The notes: generated from the sequence alone by a model not told the origin. A stretch of 15,631 bases of DNA from Chitinophagales bacterium (GCA_020629335.1 JAHDDN010000091.1:1-15631), one strand, 5' to 3'; shown: positions 1-8,986, counted from the stretch's first letter. Program-made: numbers and translations.

Positions 1-262
1 CCCAAAAAAAGCGTGAGGGATAGAAGCGGTATGCAGCGTGAGGAGGCAGCTTACGGAACTTAGTGATGCGAAGGCTCGCAGAGACAAGCAGCACTTAGTG
101 GAGTAGCTGCCGAGTAGCTGCATAATAGCGGATAGCCCGACCCAGCCCCCAGTATTACAATATCAATTTAAATACCCCCGTAGGGACGTTGCACCGCAAC
201 GTCCACCTCCAGGATTACAACACCCTTAAAAAGAGCAAGCTGGGTCACGCCCAAATAAAAAA
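1..262 (+). repeat. Structured interspersed element, copy A
   Basis: This is one of four copies of the same element (others at 1328-1593, 9488-9633 minus, 12771-13030). Outer stem P1 is GCGTGA (11-16) with TCACGC (245-250). Inside it lie GGG (17-19) with CCC (136-138), TATGCAGC (30-37) with GCTGCATA (117-124), GGCAGCT (45-51) with AGCTGCC (105-111), and a small hairpin CTC-GCA-GAG (75-83). A second arm, P3, pairs CCCAGC (141-146) with GCTGGG (239-244) and encloses a separate small hairpin (180-204). The result is a three-way junction. Blocks shared by all copies but not in these stems include TTACG, CTTAG (twice), AGACAA and GATAGCCC-like sequence. There is no transposase and no convincing protein. 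From memory it resembles a short structured repeat common between genes in Bacteroidota; its function is unknown to me. The window may cut the true left end. Confidence 0.8.
180..204. repeat. GTAGGGACG-type hairpin nested in copy A
   Basis: A perfect 9-bp inverted repeat, GGACGTTGC (184-192) with GCAACGTCC (196-204), has an ACC loop and is preceded by GTAG. It sits in the P3 arm of element copy A, and the same sequence recurs at 1512-1536 in copy B. Short palindromes of this kind are common interspersed repeats (REP-like). Confidence 0.8.
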
Positions 263-530
263 ATCACTCAAGTGTGTAACAAAATATGGGACTCAAAAAA
301 GACTTTCACTCTTAGGTAAATTTGCTTATATTTACATAAGTGTAAGAATGCCTTGTTGGGCGTATATAGTGTTTAGGTGTTCATAGAGGAATAAATGACT
401 TATTTCTCTGTTAAATATAGATGTAGGTATGCGATTTGCTTTTTTTGTATCTTTATGATGTTTCAGTGCTGATGGCAGTTGCTACTAAGTAAACTAAAAT
501 TATTGATAATTGTTAAAAAAGAATTAATAA
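263..530. other. Intergenic AT-rich region ahead of the toxin-antitoxin pair
   Basis: No credible coding sequence: the only open frame here starts inside the repeat. A TAAATTTG box at 317-324 matches the Bacteroidota -7 consensus, but has no TTG at the usual -33 distance and lies about 200 bases before the antitoxin start. TATCTTTA at 449-456 is a weaker, closer candidate. The promoter of the pair is therefore unresolved. Confidence 0.4.
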
Positions 531-824
531 ATGACTATTAAAGATCGTAAATATTTGATTATCAAAAAGATAAGTCAGGTTCGTGAGGATTGGCTTATCA
601 AGTCACTTGAAAAATTATTATCTGATATTCATATTGATCCTGAATTAGATGATAAACAGTTTGATTATAATTATTATGTGGGAAATATTGAAGATAGGGT
701 AGATTTAGAACAAATCAAAAAGGAGCGACCGCAGCAAAAGCTAGATAAGAAAGAATTTAATAAGTTAGCGGATGAGGTCGAATGGGATAAAAATATAGAA
801 GAGTTACTCAATGATTTAGAATAA
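531..824 (+). CDS. Putative antitoxin of a VapBC-like pair
   Basis: A 97-residue, highly charged protein encoded directly before a PIN-domain toxin. Its stop and the toxin start share one base (TAATG), so the two are almost certainly translationally coupled. I do not recognise a named antitoxin family. No clear ribbon-helix-helix, AbrB or Phd fold stands out by eye. The first third (residues about 7-35) looks helical and basic-amphipathic. The C-terminal third (about 55-97) is rich in Glu, Asp and Lys and ends in an acidic amphipathic stretch (ELLNDLE), the kind of tail that typically wraps a toxin. The antitoxin role is inferred from position, size and charge, not from homology. The module is AT-rich and bracketed by two direct copies of the structured element, which suggests acquisition as a unit. 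Confidence 0.65.
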   Translation: MTIKDRKYLIIKKISQVREDWLIKSLEKLLSDIHIDPELDDKQFDYNYYVGNIEDRVDLEQIKKERPQQKLDKKEFNKLADEVEWDKNIEELLNDLE

Positions 825-1273
825 TGAAGTATACTTTAGATACTAATGTACTGCTCTATTATGTCAGAGATCGAAAAACAAGAAAATTTATTGATGATGA
901 ATTTGATCCATTTATTGATAGTAATGAATCTATAATTTCTATTGTTTCTATTGGAGAAATCTATTCTTTGGCAGCTAAAAATAAATGGGGTGAACAAAAA
1001 CTCAAAATAATCGAACATTTGATAAGTAAAATAATTGTAGTTGAAGTGAGGTATCGTGATTTAATAAATGCTTATGTAGAAATTGATACATTTAGTAATC
1101 AAACAAATGAGCAAAGAAAACATTCAGGGAGTTCGATTAAAATGGGAAAAAATGATTTGTGGATTGCTGCAACAGCCTTAGTTACGGGAAGTGAATTGAT
1201 AACATCAGATAATGATTTTGACCACTTAGATAGTGAGTTTTTTAAGGTTTTAAAATATGCCAGGCAGAAATAA
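824..1273 (+). CDS. PIN-domain ribonuclease toxin, VapC-like
   Basis: A 149-residue single-domain PIN protein, the usual size for VapC toxins. These are Mg-dependent endoribonucleases that cleave tRNA or rRNA when released from their antitoxin. The acidic active-site residues are all visible: D6 in the opening strand motif LDTN, E45 in SIGEIYSLA, D111 in KNDLWIAATAL, and D129, D131 and D133 in SDNDFD near the end. This spacing and the KNDLWIAA block are classic for PIN toxins, so the protein looks intact and potentially active. It overlaps the upstream antitoxin gene by one base and is followed within 60 bases by element copy B. Substrate specificity cannot be read from the sequence. Confidence 0.9.
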   Translation: MKYTLDTNVLLYYVRDRKTRKFIDDEFDPFIDSNESIISIVSIGEIYSLAAKNKWGEQKLKIIEHLISKIIVVEVRYRDLINAYVEIDTFSNQTNEQRKHSGSSIKMGKNDLWIAATALVTGSELITSDNDFDHLDSEFFKVLKYARQK

Positions 1274-1327
1274 ATGTAGATTTTAGAATTCAAATGATTA
1301 TGTTTAATAGCCTAACTTCCAAAACAC

Positions 1328-1593
1328 CCCAAAAAAAGCGTGAGGGATGGCAGTGGTATGTGGCGTCAGCGAACCGACTTACGTAGCTTAGGTACGCGCA
1401 GGCTGGCTTTAGCAGACAAGCGGACCTTAGCGGAGTAGGAGGGGAGCAGCCACATAAGAACGAACAGCCCGACCCAGCCCCCAGTATTACAATATCAATT
1501 TAAATACCCCCGTAGGGACGTTGCACCGCAACGTCCACCTCCAGGATTGCGATACCCTTAAAAAGAGCAAGCTGGGTCACGCCCAAATAAAAA
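1328..1593 (+). repeat. Structured interspersed element, copy B
   Basis: Same element as copy A and in the same orientation. P1 is GCGTGA (1338-1343) with TCACGC (1577-1582). The inner stem is TATGTGGC (1357-1364) with GCCACATA (1449-1456), which differs from copy A at two pairs, both compensated. The next stem is CCGACTT (1374-1380) with GAGTAGG (1433-1439), with one mismatch and one G-T pair. The terminal hairpin is GCT-TT-AGC (1406-1413). The 3' part from 1471 on is nearly identical to 139-262 of copy A, while the 5' part has diverged in a structure-preserving way. The element ends about 3 bases from the stop codon of the minus-strand susD-like gene, so it could also shape the 3' end of that operon's transcript. 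Confidence 0.8.
1512..1536. repeat. GTAGGGACG-type hairpin nested in copy B
   Basis: The same 9-bp perfect inverted repeat with ACC loop as at 180-204: GGACGTTGC (1516-1524) and GCAACGTCC (1528-1536). It lies within the P3 arm of element copy B. Confidence 0.8.
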
Positions 1594-1595
1594 CC

Positions 1596-3170
1596 CTAAT
1601 CCATCCACCAAAGTTTCACATCCGTCTCATCGCCGCCCATTTTTTCTACTTGGGTACTCCAATTTTCGGCATTAAAAATAGCCTCTGAATTGGGGTATTG
1701 AAAGCGGTAGAAATCATTTGATCCTTTTTCTCTTGGAATTAAATTCGTTTGTCTTATTAAAGAAAAAGCCTCCCAGGGTTGTCTAAAACAATCCAACCAG
1801 CGTTGGGTGTAGATTTTAGTTAATTGCTCTGTTTCACTTTCGTCAAAATTGAGTACGTATTTGGGATGTTGAGTCACGGAGAAGAAGTCGGTGCTGAAAG
1901 GAAATTGGTTTTCCCATATTGCCGAATTATCGACGATGGCTTGCCAGTAATCCATAGAAGCCAACATGCCTTCCGTATATCTGAAAGAAGCATTATTAAA
2001 ATCTATTGGGGTGCCAATACCTCGAAGGAAAACTTCCGCCATCAAGAATTTTACTTCTGCGGCACTTAATAAAACTTCGGGAATATCTTGTTCATCTCTG
2101 ACTAAATAAAAATTGACGGGCGAATAAATATTGCCTTCCCCCTTATTGCCATAGTTGCTATCTCTATTGTCTTTTTGATAAGGATCGCCACCAGATTGTG
2201 GCGTATTGCTATCGGAAATTTGTGGGAAAGGTACCCATTCCTCCGCATTATTCGTTTCAAAAAATATACCTGCGCGGGGATCAATAATTTCTCCATCATC
2301 TGTCAATAAACTCCAAATGTTGGTCCCCATTCTAACTTTATTATGCTCCCTAAAAGACCAGTTGACTCCTTGATTAAACCAAGATTGCTCCCTTGGAGAC
2401 ATCACCACATCTTCCCCTGGGTTGAGAAATTGATAACCATTGCTGAGCATATTTTCCACGATACTTGTAACCAGTTCAGGCTCTTTATTATAGATTCTTA
2501 CCGCATACTTTAGCAATAGGGAATTAGAAAACTTTTGCCATTTAAAAAGATCATCACCAAAGAGGGTATCGAAGGCTTTATATCGGTAATAATCATTTCC
2601 CAAAGCAGTTCCTCCGCCGGCAACAAGAATCGTATCCGTAGCCGCTTGTAGATCATTCATCAAAGACAAATAAACTTCTTTGCCATCATCATAAACTGGT
2701 CTTATAATCGAAGGCGTCTCGAAGGCCCTGCCCGCTTCTGAATAAGGAATATCACCAAATAAATCCAATAGCTGGAAGGTTTTGTAGGCCATTAAAATTT
2801 TAAGCTGTGCTTTTGCCACATTAGCACGTTGCGGATCATCAATGCTCAATTCATCCAAAGTATTTTCTAACTGACGGGCATTTTTTAAGGCGGAGTAATA
2901 ATTGTTCCAAATTTCTTCCGCACCCGAATCCGTATTACCAAAAGTCTTAGCCGTAACGACTGCCAATTCAGTGACATCGTATAATATCTCATTATGCAAA
3001 AATAATTGGCGGTTCCATCCCTGACGAAGCGAGTTCACCAACTCATTGAAAACAGCTTCATATCTGACATTAGTGGGGGCTAAAGGATTTTCATTTAAGG
3101 TGTCAAAGTCCTTATCGCAAGAGCAGATAGTTAAAATTAAGACGGTGAGTATGAGTATTGATTTTTTCAT
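1596..3170 (-). CDS. SusD-like outer-membrane lipoprotein (SusD-like_2 type)
   Basis: A 524-residue surface glycan- or nutrient-binding lipoprotein, the partner that closes over a SusC channel. The N-terminus is a lipoprotein signal: basic MKKS, a hydrophobic run, then ICSC, with C18 the likely lipidated cysteine. It is followed by FDTLNENPLAPT, which is typical of the mature start in the SusD-like_2 family. The C-terminal VKLWWMD also matches the WW-D ending common in that family. The middle contains helical TPR-like sequence (about 110-240 and 360-400). Length is normal and no frameshift is apparent. The gene follows susC by 43 bases on the same strand, so it is co-transcribed. The ligand cannot be read from sequence, but the PNGase F-like gene in the same operon suggests glycan or glycopeptide. 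Element copy B abuts its stop codon. Confidence 0.93.
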   Translation of the reverse strand: MKKSILILTVLILTICSCDKDFDTLNENPLAPTNVRYEAVFNELVNSLRQGWNRQLFLHNEILYDVTELAVVTAKTFGNTDSGAEEIWNNYYSALKNARQLENTLDELSIDDPQRANVAKAQLKILMAYKTFQLLDLFGDIPYSEAGRAFETPSIIRPVYDDGKEVYLSLMNDLQAATDTILVAGGGTALGNDYYRYKAFDTLFGDDLFKWQKFSNSLLLKYAVRIYNKEPELVTSIVENMLSNGYQFLNPGEDVVMSPREQSWFNQGVNWSFREHNKVRMGTNIWSLLTDDGEIIDPRAGIFFETNNAEEWVPFPQISDSNTPQSGGDPYQKDNRDSNYGNKGEGNIYSPVNFYLVRDEQDIPEVLLSAAEVKFLMAEVFLRGIGTPIDFNNASFRYTEGMLASMDYWQAIVDNSAIWENQFPFSTDFFSVTQHPKYVLNFDESETEQLTKIYTQRWLDCFRQPWEAFSLIRQTNLIPREKGSNDFYRFQYPNSEAIFNAENWSTQVEKMGGDETDVKLWWMD

Positions 3171-3213
3171 GGCTAAGTAGGAATAATTTGAAAGAAAAGA
3201 GCTATTAACTAAT

Positions 3214-6200
3214 CTAAAATTTGGTTCCGATTCTAAAACTAATCGATCGCATATTGGGGAAAGAAGCCCACTCTAAGCCTTGCGCATTTCCAGAGCTGGT
3301 ACTACCTTCTGGATTGATATTATCAGGTAGAGAGGTATAGAAATAAAACAAGTCTCTACCGACTATACTAAAGTTTAAGTTTTGAATAAAGTTGAGTCTT
3401 TCTATTTTAGAAATTGGCACCTCATAGCTAAGCGCAATTTCTCTCATTTTCACCCAAGTATTTTCCAAGATGCCAGGAGTTGTCAACCATTTACCCCATC
3501 CGCCAGCATTCGGTAAATATTTGTAATAGTAATGCACAACCTGATCATTGGGGGTTCCATTAGCATATACGCCTGGCAATATCACTCCAACATTTCGAGT
3601 GAGCCCATCAGGGTCCGTATAAGGCAATCCTCCTCCATCACGCTCTATTAGCGTTTCAGGACTCTGTCCCGTTTGTAGCCCAATCACATAAGAACCAGCA
3701 TAAATATCGCCGCCTATTTTAGAATCTATTAAGGCATTCAATTTGAAGTTTTTGTAACGAGCTTCTATGTTCAAACCTCCTAGGTAATCTGGTGCAGCAT
3801 TACCAACAGGCACAATATTTTCAGAGATGAGATAATGCGTTCCATTTTCATTTAAGATCGGTTCACCGCTATCTTCGTGGCGAACATAATCATACCCGTA
3901 TATAGTACCGTAAGTATCGCCTTCTCTTGCCATAATTTTAGGGCCATTTTCTCCCCAGATTTCAGCTAATTCTAATATTTCAGCGCCTTGACCAAGACTA
4001 ATAACAGTATTTTGATTGTGGGTGAGATTCAAACCCGCTTTTAAGTAGCCATTTGGCTGATTGATGATATTGTAATTGATTCCCAATTCAAAACCTTCAT
4101 TCTTTAGTTTACCACTATTAATGACAATCTCATTAGCCCCAGAAGAACCTGGAACAGGGGAGGGGAGTATCTGTTGGAAAGAATTGATATTGTAATAAGT
4201 TAAATCAATATCAATTTTGCTCTCAAACAAACCAAGCGTGATACCTGCTTCATAAGAGTCTACCTCTTGAGGAATCAATTCGGTAGCAGGACGAACACTT
4301 GGTAATCCTGCCGTTTGATTTTGAGCAAAATTATTGATGTCATAGACGACATCTAAAAGAAAAGGATCGGCATCAGTAGCAGATCTTGCGTAGGAAAATC
4401 TTGTCTTTAAGAAGTCGATTCTAAGAGCAGAAAAGTCCATATGCTCTGTTAATACATAACTCAATGAAGCCGATGGATAGAAAAAAGAATTACTTTCTAT
4501 TGGTAAAGAGGAGGACCAATCATTACGTGCCGAAACCTCTAAGAAGATCGCATTCTGAAAAGATAAATTCAGGAAGGAAAAAACAGAATTAATTTTCTTG
4601 AGAAAACGAATTTCTTCTGCTGCTTGAAATATATTTGTGTTTTCAAAAGAGAAGAAATTGGGCGTTACCCATTGATTAGCACTTGACTTGATTCCTCTTT
4701 GATCCCGAAACCATCTTGCTCCTCCAATAGAAATGCTTGCATTAAAGTTTTCGCCTAAAAAATTATCTTGTTGGGCCGTAATTAAGGCTTCGCTATTATG
4801 AACAATATCCTGTACTAATTCTTGGGAATAACTAGCCTCTTCAATTCCTAAATTATTAATCGGATTGTTTTTAGTTTCAAATCGATTATTAGTAAAGTCA
4901 ACCCCTGTTCGACCATTAATCGAAAGCCAATTAGTAATATTATAATTGAGCCCCACTGAACCAATAAATTTATTCCTATCTAAATAGGTGTTTTGGTTGT
5001 AGGTATTCCACCATAGATGTTGTGGTGTATATTGAAAAGGATAGTTCCCTTCGTAATTATATCGACTTCCATCTGGATTAATATTGAGTTCTTTTTCTAA
5101 GCCTTGATAAGATCTCGGCCAACTGTACAAGATTCCTTTTCCAAAGGAGGCATTATTATCATCTCCCAAAGATGGACTGTTTTTTCGATGGTATTTGATG
5201 AATGATCCGCTCAATTCAGCGGTAATTTTTTTACTAATATTGATCAGTCCACCAGCATTGGCAGTATATTGATCAAAATGAGAGTTAGGCACTACCGCAT
5301 TATTTTTTAAGTAAGTAAGCGAAGTTCTAAAAGAGCCAAATTCTCCTCCATTTGAAATGGCTACATTATAAGTATTAGTCGTGCCCGTTTGGAAGTATTG
5401 CCTTAGGTTATCAGGTTGAGGATCATAAGTTCTTAATTCTCCATCCCACCATCTAACTTCTTGCCCTAACATCTCTGGCCCCCAAGAAACGCCCGTAGAA
5501 TAAAACCCAAACTGCTCCGTAGTGGGTCGGCCATTAGGCCCATTATTGCTATGTACAGAAGTGGGGTATTCCAATTCGCCATCAGAATTCGTCCTAAATT
5601 CAGGTTTGCTTAGACTGATGGGTCCACCTGCTCCATATTTATTTTGCACTTTTCTAAATCTGGTGGGAGTGATAAATTTAGTCGTAAAAGAATATTCCAC
5701 CCCAAGCCCTTTACTATTACTTCCTTTCTTAGTAGTAATCAAAACGACCCCATTGGCCCCTCTAATGCCATATTTGGCGGAAGCAGTAGGCCCTTTCAAA
5801 ATACTAACGTTTTCAATATCTTCTGCATTGATATTATTAATGGCAGAGCCCCAATCGACCCCTCTACCCACTGAGGTAAGCCCAGGCGGATTTTCAATCG
5901 GAACCCCATCAACAATAATAAGCGGTTGATTATTTCCCTTAAGGTTGTTATTACCCCTGATCACTATTCGAGTCGTCCCACCATCCACTCCATTAGGAGA
6001 AAGCACTTGAACACCAGCAGATCGTCCACTCAAGCCATTCACCACATTAGCCGCATTGGATAAAATCAAAGACTCCCCATCCATCTGGTCTGTAGAATAT
6101 CCCAATTCTCTTTTCTGTCGTTTAATCCCCAATCCAGTAACAACCACACCTTCCAGATTTTGGGCTTCGCTTTCTAAAAAGAAAATAAGATCATCAGCTG

Positions 6201-6465
6201 ACTCAGCCACAATCTCTATATCCTTATAACCAATATAGGTAGCCTTTAAAATCGGCCTTTCTGTTGCCGTATTCAATATAAATTCACCTTCTAAGTTGGT
6301 GGTGGTACCATTGGTTGTATTAAGCTCATATACAGTAGCCCCAAATAAAGGTTCTTGAGTATCTTTATCTTTCACAATTCCCTTAAATTCATATTGCGAA
6401 TAAGCGCAAACAGAAATAAAGAAAAATAAGAAGACTAGCAGTAAAGGTTTATAAGAATCAAACAT
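3214..6465 (-). CDS. SusC/RagA-family TonB-dependent outer-membrane transporter
   Basis: A 1083-residue outer-membrane barrel that imports large nutrients using TonB energy. A signal peptide covers residues 1-24 (hydrophobic run ending CAYSQ). A carboxypeptidase-regulatory-like domain follows at about 26-105 (FKGIVKDKDTQEPLFGATV, then LEGEFIL and YIGYKDIEI). The plug lies at about 115-250 and shows the SusC hallmarks VVVTGLGIKRQKRELGYS, GLSGRSAGVQV, RIVIRGNNNL, IIVDGVPI and GANGVVLITTKKG. The rest is a long beta-barrel that ends in an aromatic residue (SISFRIGTKF), as outer-membrane barrels do. There is no N-terminal anti-sigma-interacting (STN) domain and no ECF sigma gene nearby, so regulation is probably not by sigma/anti-sigma signalling. 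It lies 28 bases after the PNGase F-like gene and 43 before susD, so a single operon is likely. Confidence 0.96.
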   Translation of the reverse strand: MFDSYKPLLLVFLFFFISVCAYSQYEFKGIVKDKDTQEPLFGATVYELNTTNGTTTNLEGEFILNTATERPILKATYIGYKDIEIVAESADDLIFFLESEAQNLEGVVVTGLGIKRQKRELGYSTDQMDGESLILSNAANVVNGLSGRSAGVQVLSPNGVDGGTTRIVIRGNNNLKGNNQPLIIVDGVPIENPPGLTSVGRGVDWGSAINNINAEDIENVSILKGPTASAKYGIRGANGVVLITTKKGSNSKGLGVEYSFTTKFITPTRFRKVQNKYGAGGPISLSKPEFRTNSDGELEYPTSVHSNNGPNGRPTTEQFGFYSTGVSWGPEMLGQEVRWWDGELRTYDPQPDNLRQYFQTGTTNTYNVAISNGGEFGSFRTSLTYLKNNAVVPNSHFDQYTANAGGLINISKKITAELSGSFIKYHRKNSPSLGDDNNASFGKGILYSWPRSYQGLEKELNINPDGSRYNYEGNYPFQYTPQHLWWNTYNQNTYLDRNKFIGSVGLNYNITNWLSINGRTGVDFTNNRFETKNNPINNLGIEEASYSQELVQDIVHNSEALITAQQDNFLGENFNASISIGGARWFRDQRGIKSSANQWVTPNFFSFENTNIFQAAEEIRFLKKINSVFSFLNLSFQNAIFLEVSARNDWSSSLPIESNSFFYPSASLSYVLTEHMDFSALRIDFLKTRFSYARSATDADPFLLDVVYDINNFAQNQTAGLPSVRPATELIPQEVDSYEAGITLGLFESKIDIDLTYYNINSFQQILPSPVPGSSGANEIVINSGKLKNEGFELGINYNIINQPNGYLKAGLNLTHNQNTVISLGQGAEILELAEIWGENGPKIMAREGDTYGTIYGYDYVRHEDSGEPILNENGTHYLISENIVPVGNAAPDYLGGLNIEARYKNFKLNALIDSKIGGDIYAGSYVIGLQTGQSPETLIERDGGGLPYTDPDGLTRNVGVILPGVYANGTPNDQVVHYYYKYLPNAGGWGKWLTTPGILENTWVKMREIALSYEVPISKIERLNFIQNLNFSIVGRDLFYFYTSLPDNINPEGSTSSGNAQGLEWASFPNMRSISFRIGTKF

Positions 6466-6493
6466 TTTTTAATGCAAATTTTGATACAAAAAA

Positions 6494-8986
6494 TCAATCC
6501 ACAAAAACCACCTTCTTAGTAATCGTTGTCCCTAAATCAGGATGTGTCAATGTATAAAAATACATACCTCCTTCATCCAACTGAATACTAGTATTTTGAT
6601 CAGTTAATTTAATAGTCTCTATTAAAACCCCATTTGCCTGATAGATATTCATCGTACTTGCTTCCCAGAACGAATCATAACGGAAAGCAATTTGACCGTC
6701 TGTTGTCGGATTAGGAAAGGCTTCAAATGCATAATCCAATTCCAACTGATTAGTGCTGGTCACAACAGATGTTTTGATAACATTATCACCAGGATTATCA
6801 TCTTGATCATTGACCACTTCAACAAATAAAGCATCAGATAAATTGGTAAAAAAATTGATAGTGACGCTTTGCTCAATGGAAGCTCCTGCCGCAATTGTTT
6901 CATTAAACAGCTCACTCGCTACTAGTTCCCCTTCATAATATACATTAATGCTATAATCCGTTAAATCTTCTAGTCCACTATTCGTAATACTTAAAGTCGT
7001 AGTAGAAATAGAACCATTACCATCATAATCCACCACTACATTATCAGCAGATAAATTATGGTAATCAGTATAAGCAGTAGAGGAGTTTTCGATAAAATAG
7101 CTGTACAATCTGTAATAAGGTTCTGTATGTGAACTACCATTATATCCAGTATTCAATAAATTGGTATAATCCTGAAATTCGTAATCCATCGTAGTGGTAC
7201 TTCCAGGACTTGCTTGAGAAGTCGTGTTAATAATATAGGGTATCACCGCTTCACCAGGACACCATCCCGCTCTTGGAAATTGCCAATTACCACTTTGTGG
7301 ACTACAAGGATTAGTGCTACAGTCAGCTTTCCAAAGATGATGATCTGCGAAAGGACTTCCTTCAATATTTAAATTGTGCGTTACATCATAAAATTCAGCC
7401 GCATTATTAGTATTTCCTTGTCCGTGACCAGTAATAGTCATTCTGACATGATTCGTTTCCGTATTATCCATCACATCAAGAGCAACTGCATCCAAATCAT
7501 CATCAATGTCTGGATCGCCATATACATGATAACTCTCTTCCCACATAGGCGAGATTTTGGAGTAAAAATCTTCACTATTATTATCGATCAGGTCAATAGA
7601 CATATCCACTAACCAACCTGTTGCAGTGTATACAGTAATATTCGTTAAGAAGGTAACTTTCCCTCCAAGAACCGATTTAAAATCCGTAATGTCTACTTGC
7701 CATCCGCCACAAGCAACTCCATAAGGCGTGATATATCTGGCCAACTCATAGGTGCCAGAAGAAGTGACTGCTCTTAAATCAGCCAAAACATCCCAATCGC
7801 CACAACCGCCACTAGGGCAAGTAAGATCAATATTCAACAACATTTGCTCATAACGATGTAAGTCCTTAGGCAGCGTTAGGTCTACTGCATAGTTTTGTTT
7901 AGTATTGTTATGCAATTCTTCATCCGATACAATAATGCTATTACTCGATCCTGTTTTGATAGCTAAGCTTCCTACATTATTAAGAACATTTCCATCATCA
8001 TTAAGAAATGCCTCTACCGTAATAACAGGATCTGTCATTCCGATTAAATCAATTGGAAAAGCAAATTCATAATTTAAAGCATCTCCAGAAGCAATAGAAT
8101 TGCTGATAGTTTCTGTCATATACAAATCACCATCAATACTAACTTCAAGATCAATATCAGATATCGTTTCTACTCCAGTATTTTGAATAATCGCACTCAT
8201 CTTTACAGGTCGGTCAATCATATTGATCACATCAATACCAAATACAGATTGAACAGAAACATCATAATCAGGCAGCGCATAACCCTGTACCCAGTTGGTA
8301 TCATCCATTTCATTTAAGCTAGCAGTACTTCCATTAGAAGAAAGATCCTCCGTAATAGTCCCTTCCCCTTCATTAAAAGGCAAATAAAGCACCAAATTAT
8401 CTTCCGATCCAGTCAAATCCACAGTAGCATTATCAGAAATCTCTGACTGCGTCCTTGCAGTATCCCAAATTCTAATCTCATCAAATACCCCATCAAAAAA
8501 TCGTCCATCAAAACCAGCAGATGCACTGATATGAAGATCTAAATCATCCCCTGCAACAGCATCGCCTGTAAAAGAATGATCTGCCATAGGCTGTCCATCA
8601 ATATAGAGCGTAATCGTCCCATTATCAACCACCGCAGCCACATGATGCCACTGATTCGTATTCATGATAGAGGTCGTAACAGCCTCTTCCCAGTTATTGT
8701 CTACAGACATAACAAAAGATAGAGCACCATCCGCCCCACATCTAAAGGCATATCCACGATCAGGCCCCTGATTATCCTTACCAAGTATAGTGCCCTGCCA
8801 ACTTTGATCCGTCCAAGTCTCCGCAAAAATCCAAGCTTCCACCGTAAATTCATCCCCCACATCATAATCGTCATTATGGGGAATCGTCAGGTATTCTTCC
8901 ACCCCATCAAAAGATAAAGCAGAGTTTTGCCCAAAAGCAAAATTACAACATAGTCCAAAAAGAATGATAAAGCTTAAAGTCCTCAT
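6494..8986 (-). CDS. Secreted LamG / PNGase F-like protein with T9SS sorting domain
   Basis: An 830-residue multidomain exoprotein and first gene of the Sus operon. In order: signal peptide (1-19, ending FAFG); LamG/concanavalin-like domain (about 20-205; FTVEAWIF, WHHVAAVVDNGTITLYIDG, FDGVFDEIRIWD); a CARDB-like beta domain (about 240-345); a peptide-N-glycosidase F-like region (about 350-640); a second CARDB-like domain (about 645-745); and a type A T9SS C-terminal domain (about 752-830, starting FPNPTTDG). PNGase F removes N-linked glycans from asparagine. Shared blocks are CPSGGCGDWD, ELARYITPYG, VDITDFKS and PRAGWCPGEAV. The catalytic Asp60 equivalent is D399 and Glu206 is E531. Glu118 is absent: no acidic residue occurs in 441-460, and T451 most likely occupies its place. 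The enzyme may therefore be altered, or act mainly in glycan binding. Glycan release feeding SusC/SusD is inference. Confidence 0.88.
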   Translation of the reverse strand: MRTLSFIILFGLCCNFAFGQNSALSFDGVEEYLTIPHNDDYDVGDEFTVEAWIFAETWTDQSWQGTILGKDNQGPDRGYAFRCGADGALSFVMSVDNNWEEAVTTSIMNTNQWHHVAAVVDNGTITLYIDGQPMADHSFTGDAVAGDDLDLHISASAGFDGRFFDGVFDEIRIWDTARTQSEISDNATVDLTGSEDNLVLYLPFNEGEGTITEDLSSNGSTASLNEMDDTNWVQGYALPDYDVSVQSVFGIDVINMIDRPVKMSAIIQNTGVETISDIDLEVSIDGDLYMTETISNSIASGDALNYEFAFPIDLIGMTDPVITVEAFLNDDGNVLNNVGSLAIKTGSSNSIIVSDEELHNNTKQNYAVDLTLPKDLHRYEQMLLNIDLTCPSGGCGDWDVLADLRAVTSSGTYELARYITPYGVACGGWQVDITDFKSVLGGKVTFLTNITVYTATGWLVDMSIDLIDNNSEDFYSKISPMWEESYHVYGDPDIDDDLDAVALDVMDNTETNHVRMTITGHGQGNTNNAAEFYDVTHNLNIEGSPFADHHLWKADCSTNPCSPQSGNWQFPRAGWCPGEAVIPYIINTTSQASPGSTTTMDYEFQDYTNLLNTGYNGSSHTEPYYRLYSYFIENSSTAYTDYHNLSADNVVVDYDGNGSISTTTLSITNSGLEDLTDYSINVYYEGELVASELFNETIAAGASIEQSVTINFFTNLSDALFVEVVNDQDDNPGDNVIKTSVVTSTNQLELDYAFEAFPNPTTDGQIAFRYDSFWEASTMNIYQANGVLIETIKLTDQNTSIQLDEGGMYFYTLTHPDLGTTITKKVVFVD

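Noticed and set aside
189..386. 65-residue open frame on the plus strand
   Set aside because: It starts inside the hairpin of element copy A and runs through repeat and AT-rich sequence, with no recognisable protein features.
1..1593. Composite transposon or insertion sequence ends around the toxin pair
   Set aside because: No transposase or integrase is encoded between or near the copies, and the copies lack simple terminal repeats with target duplications that I can see.
5522..5929. 135-residue open frame antisense to susC
   Set aside because: It lies opposite the conserved SusC plug region, which is clearly coding on the minus strand.
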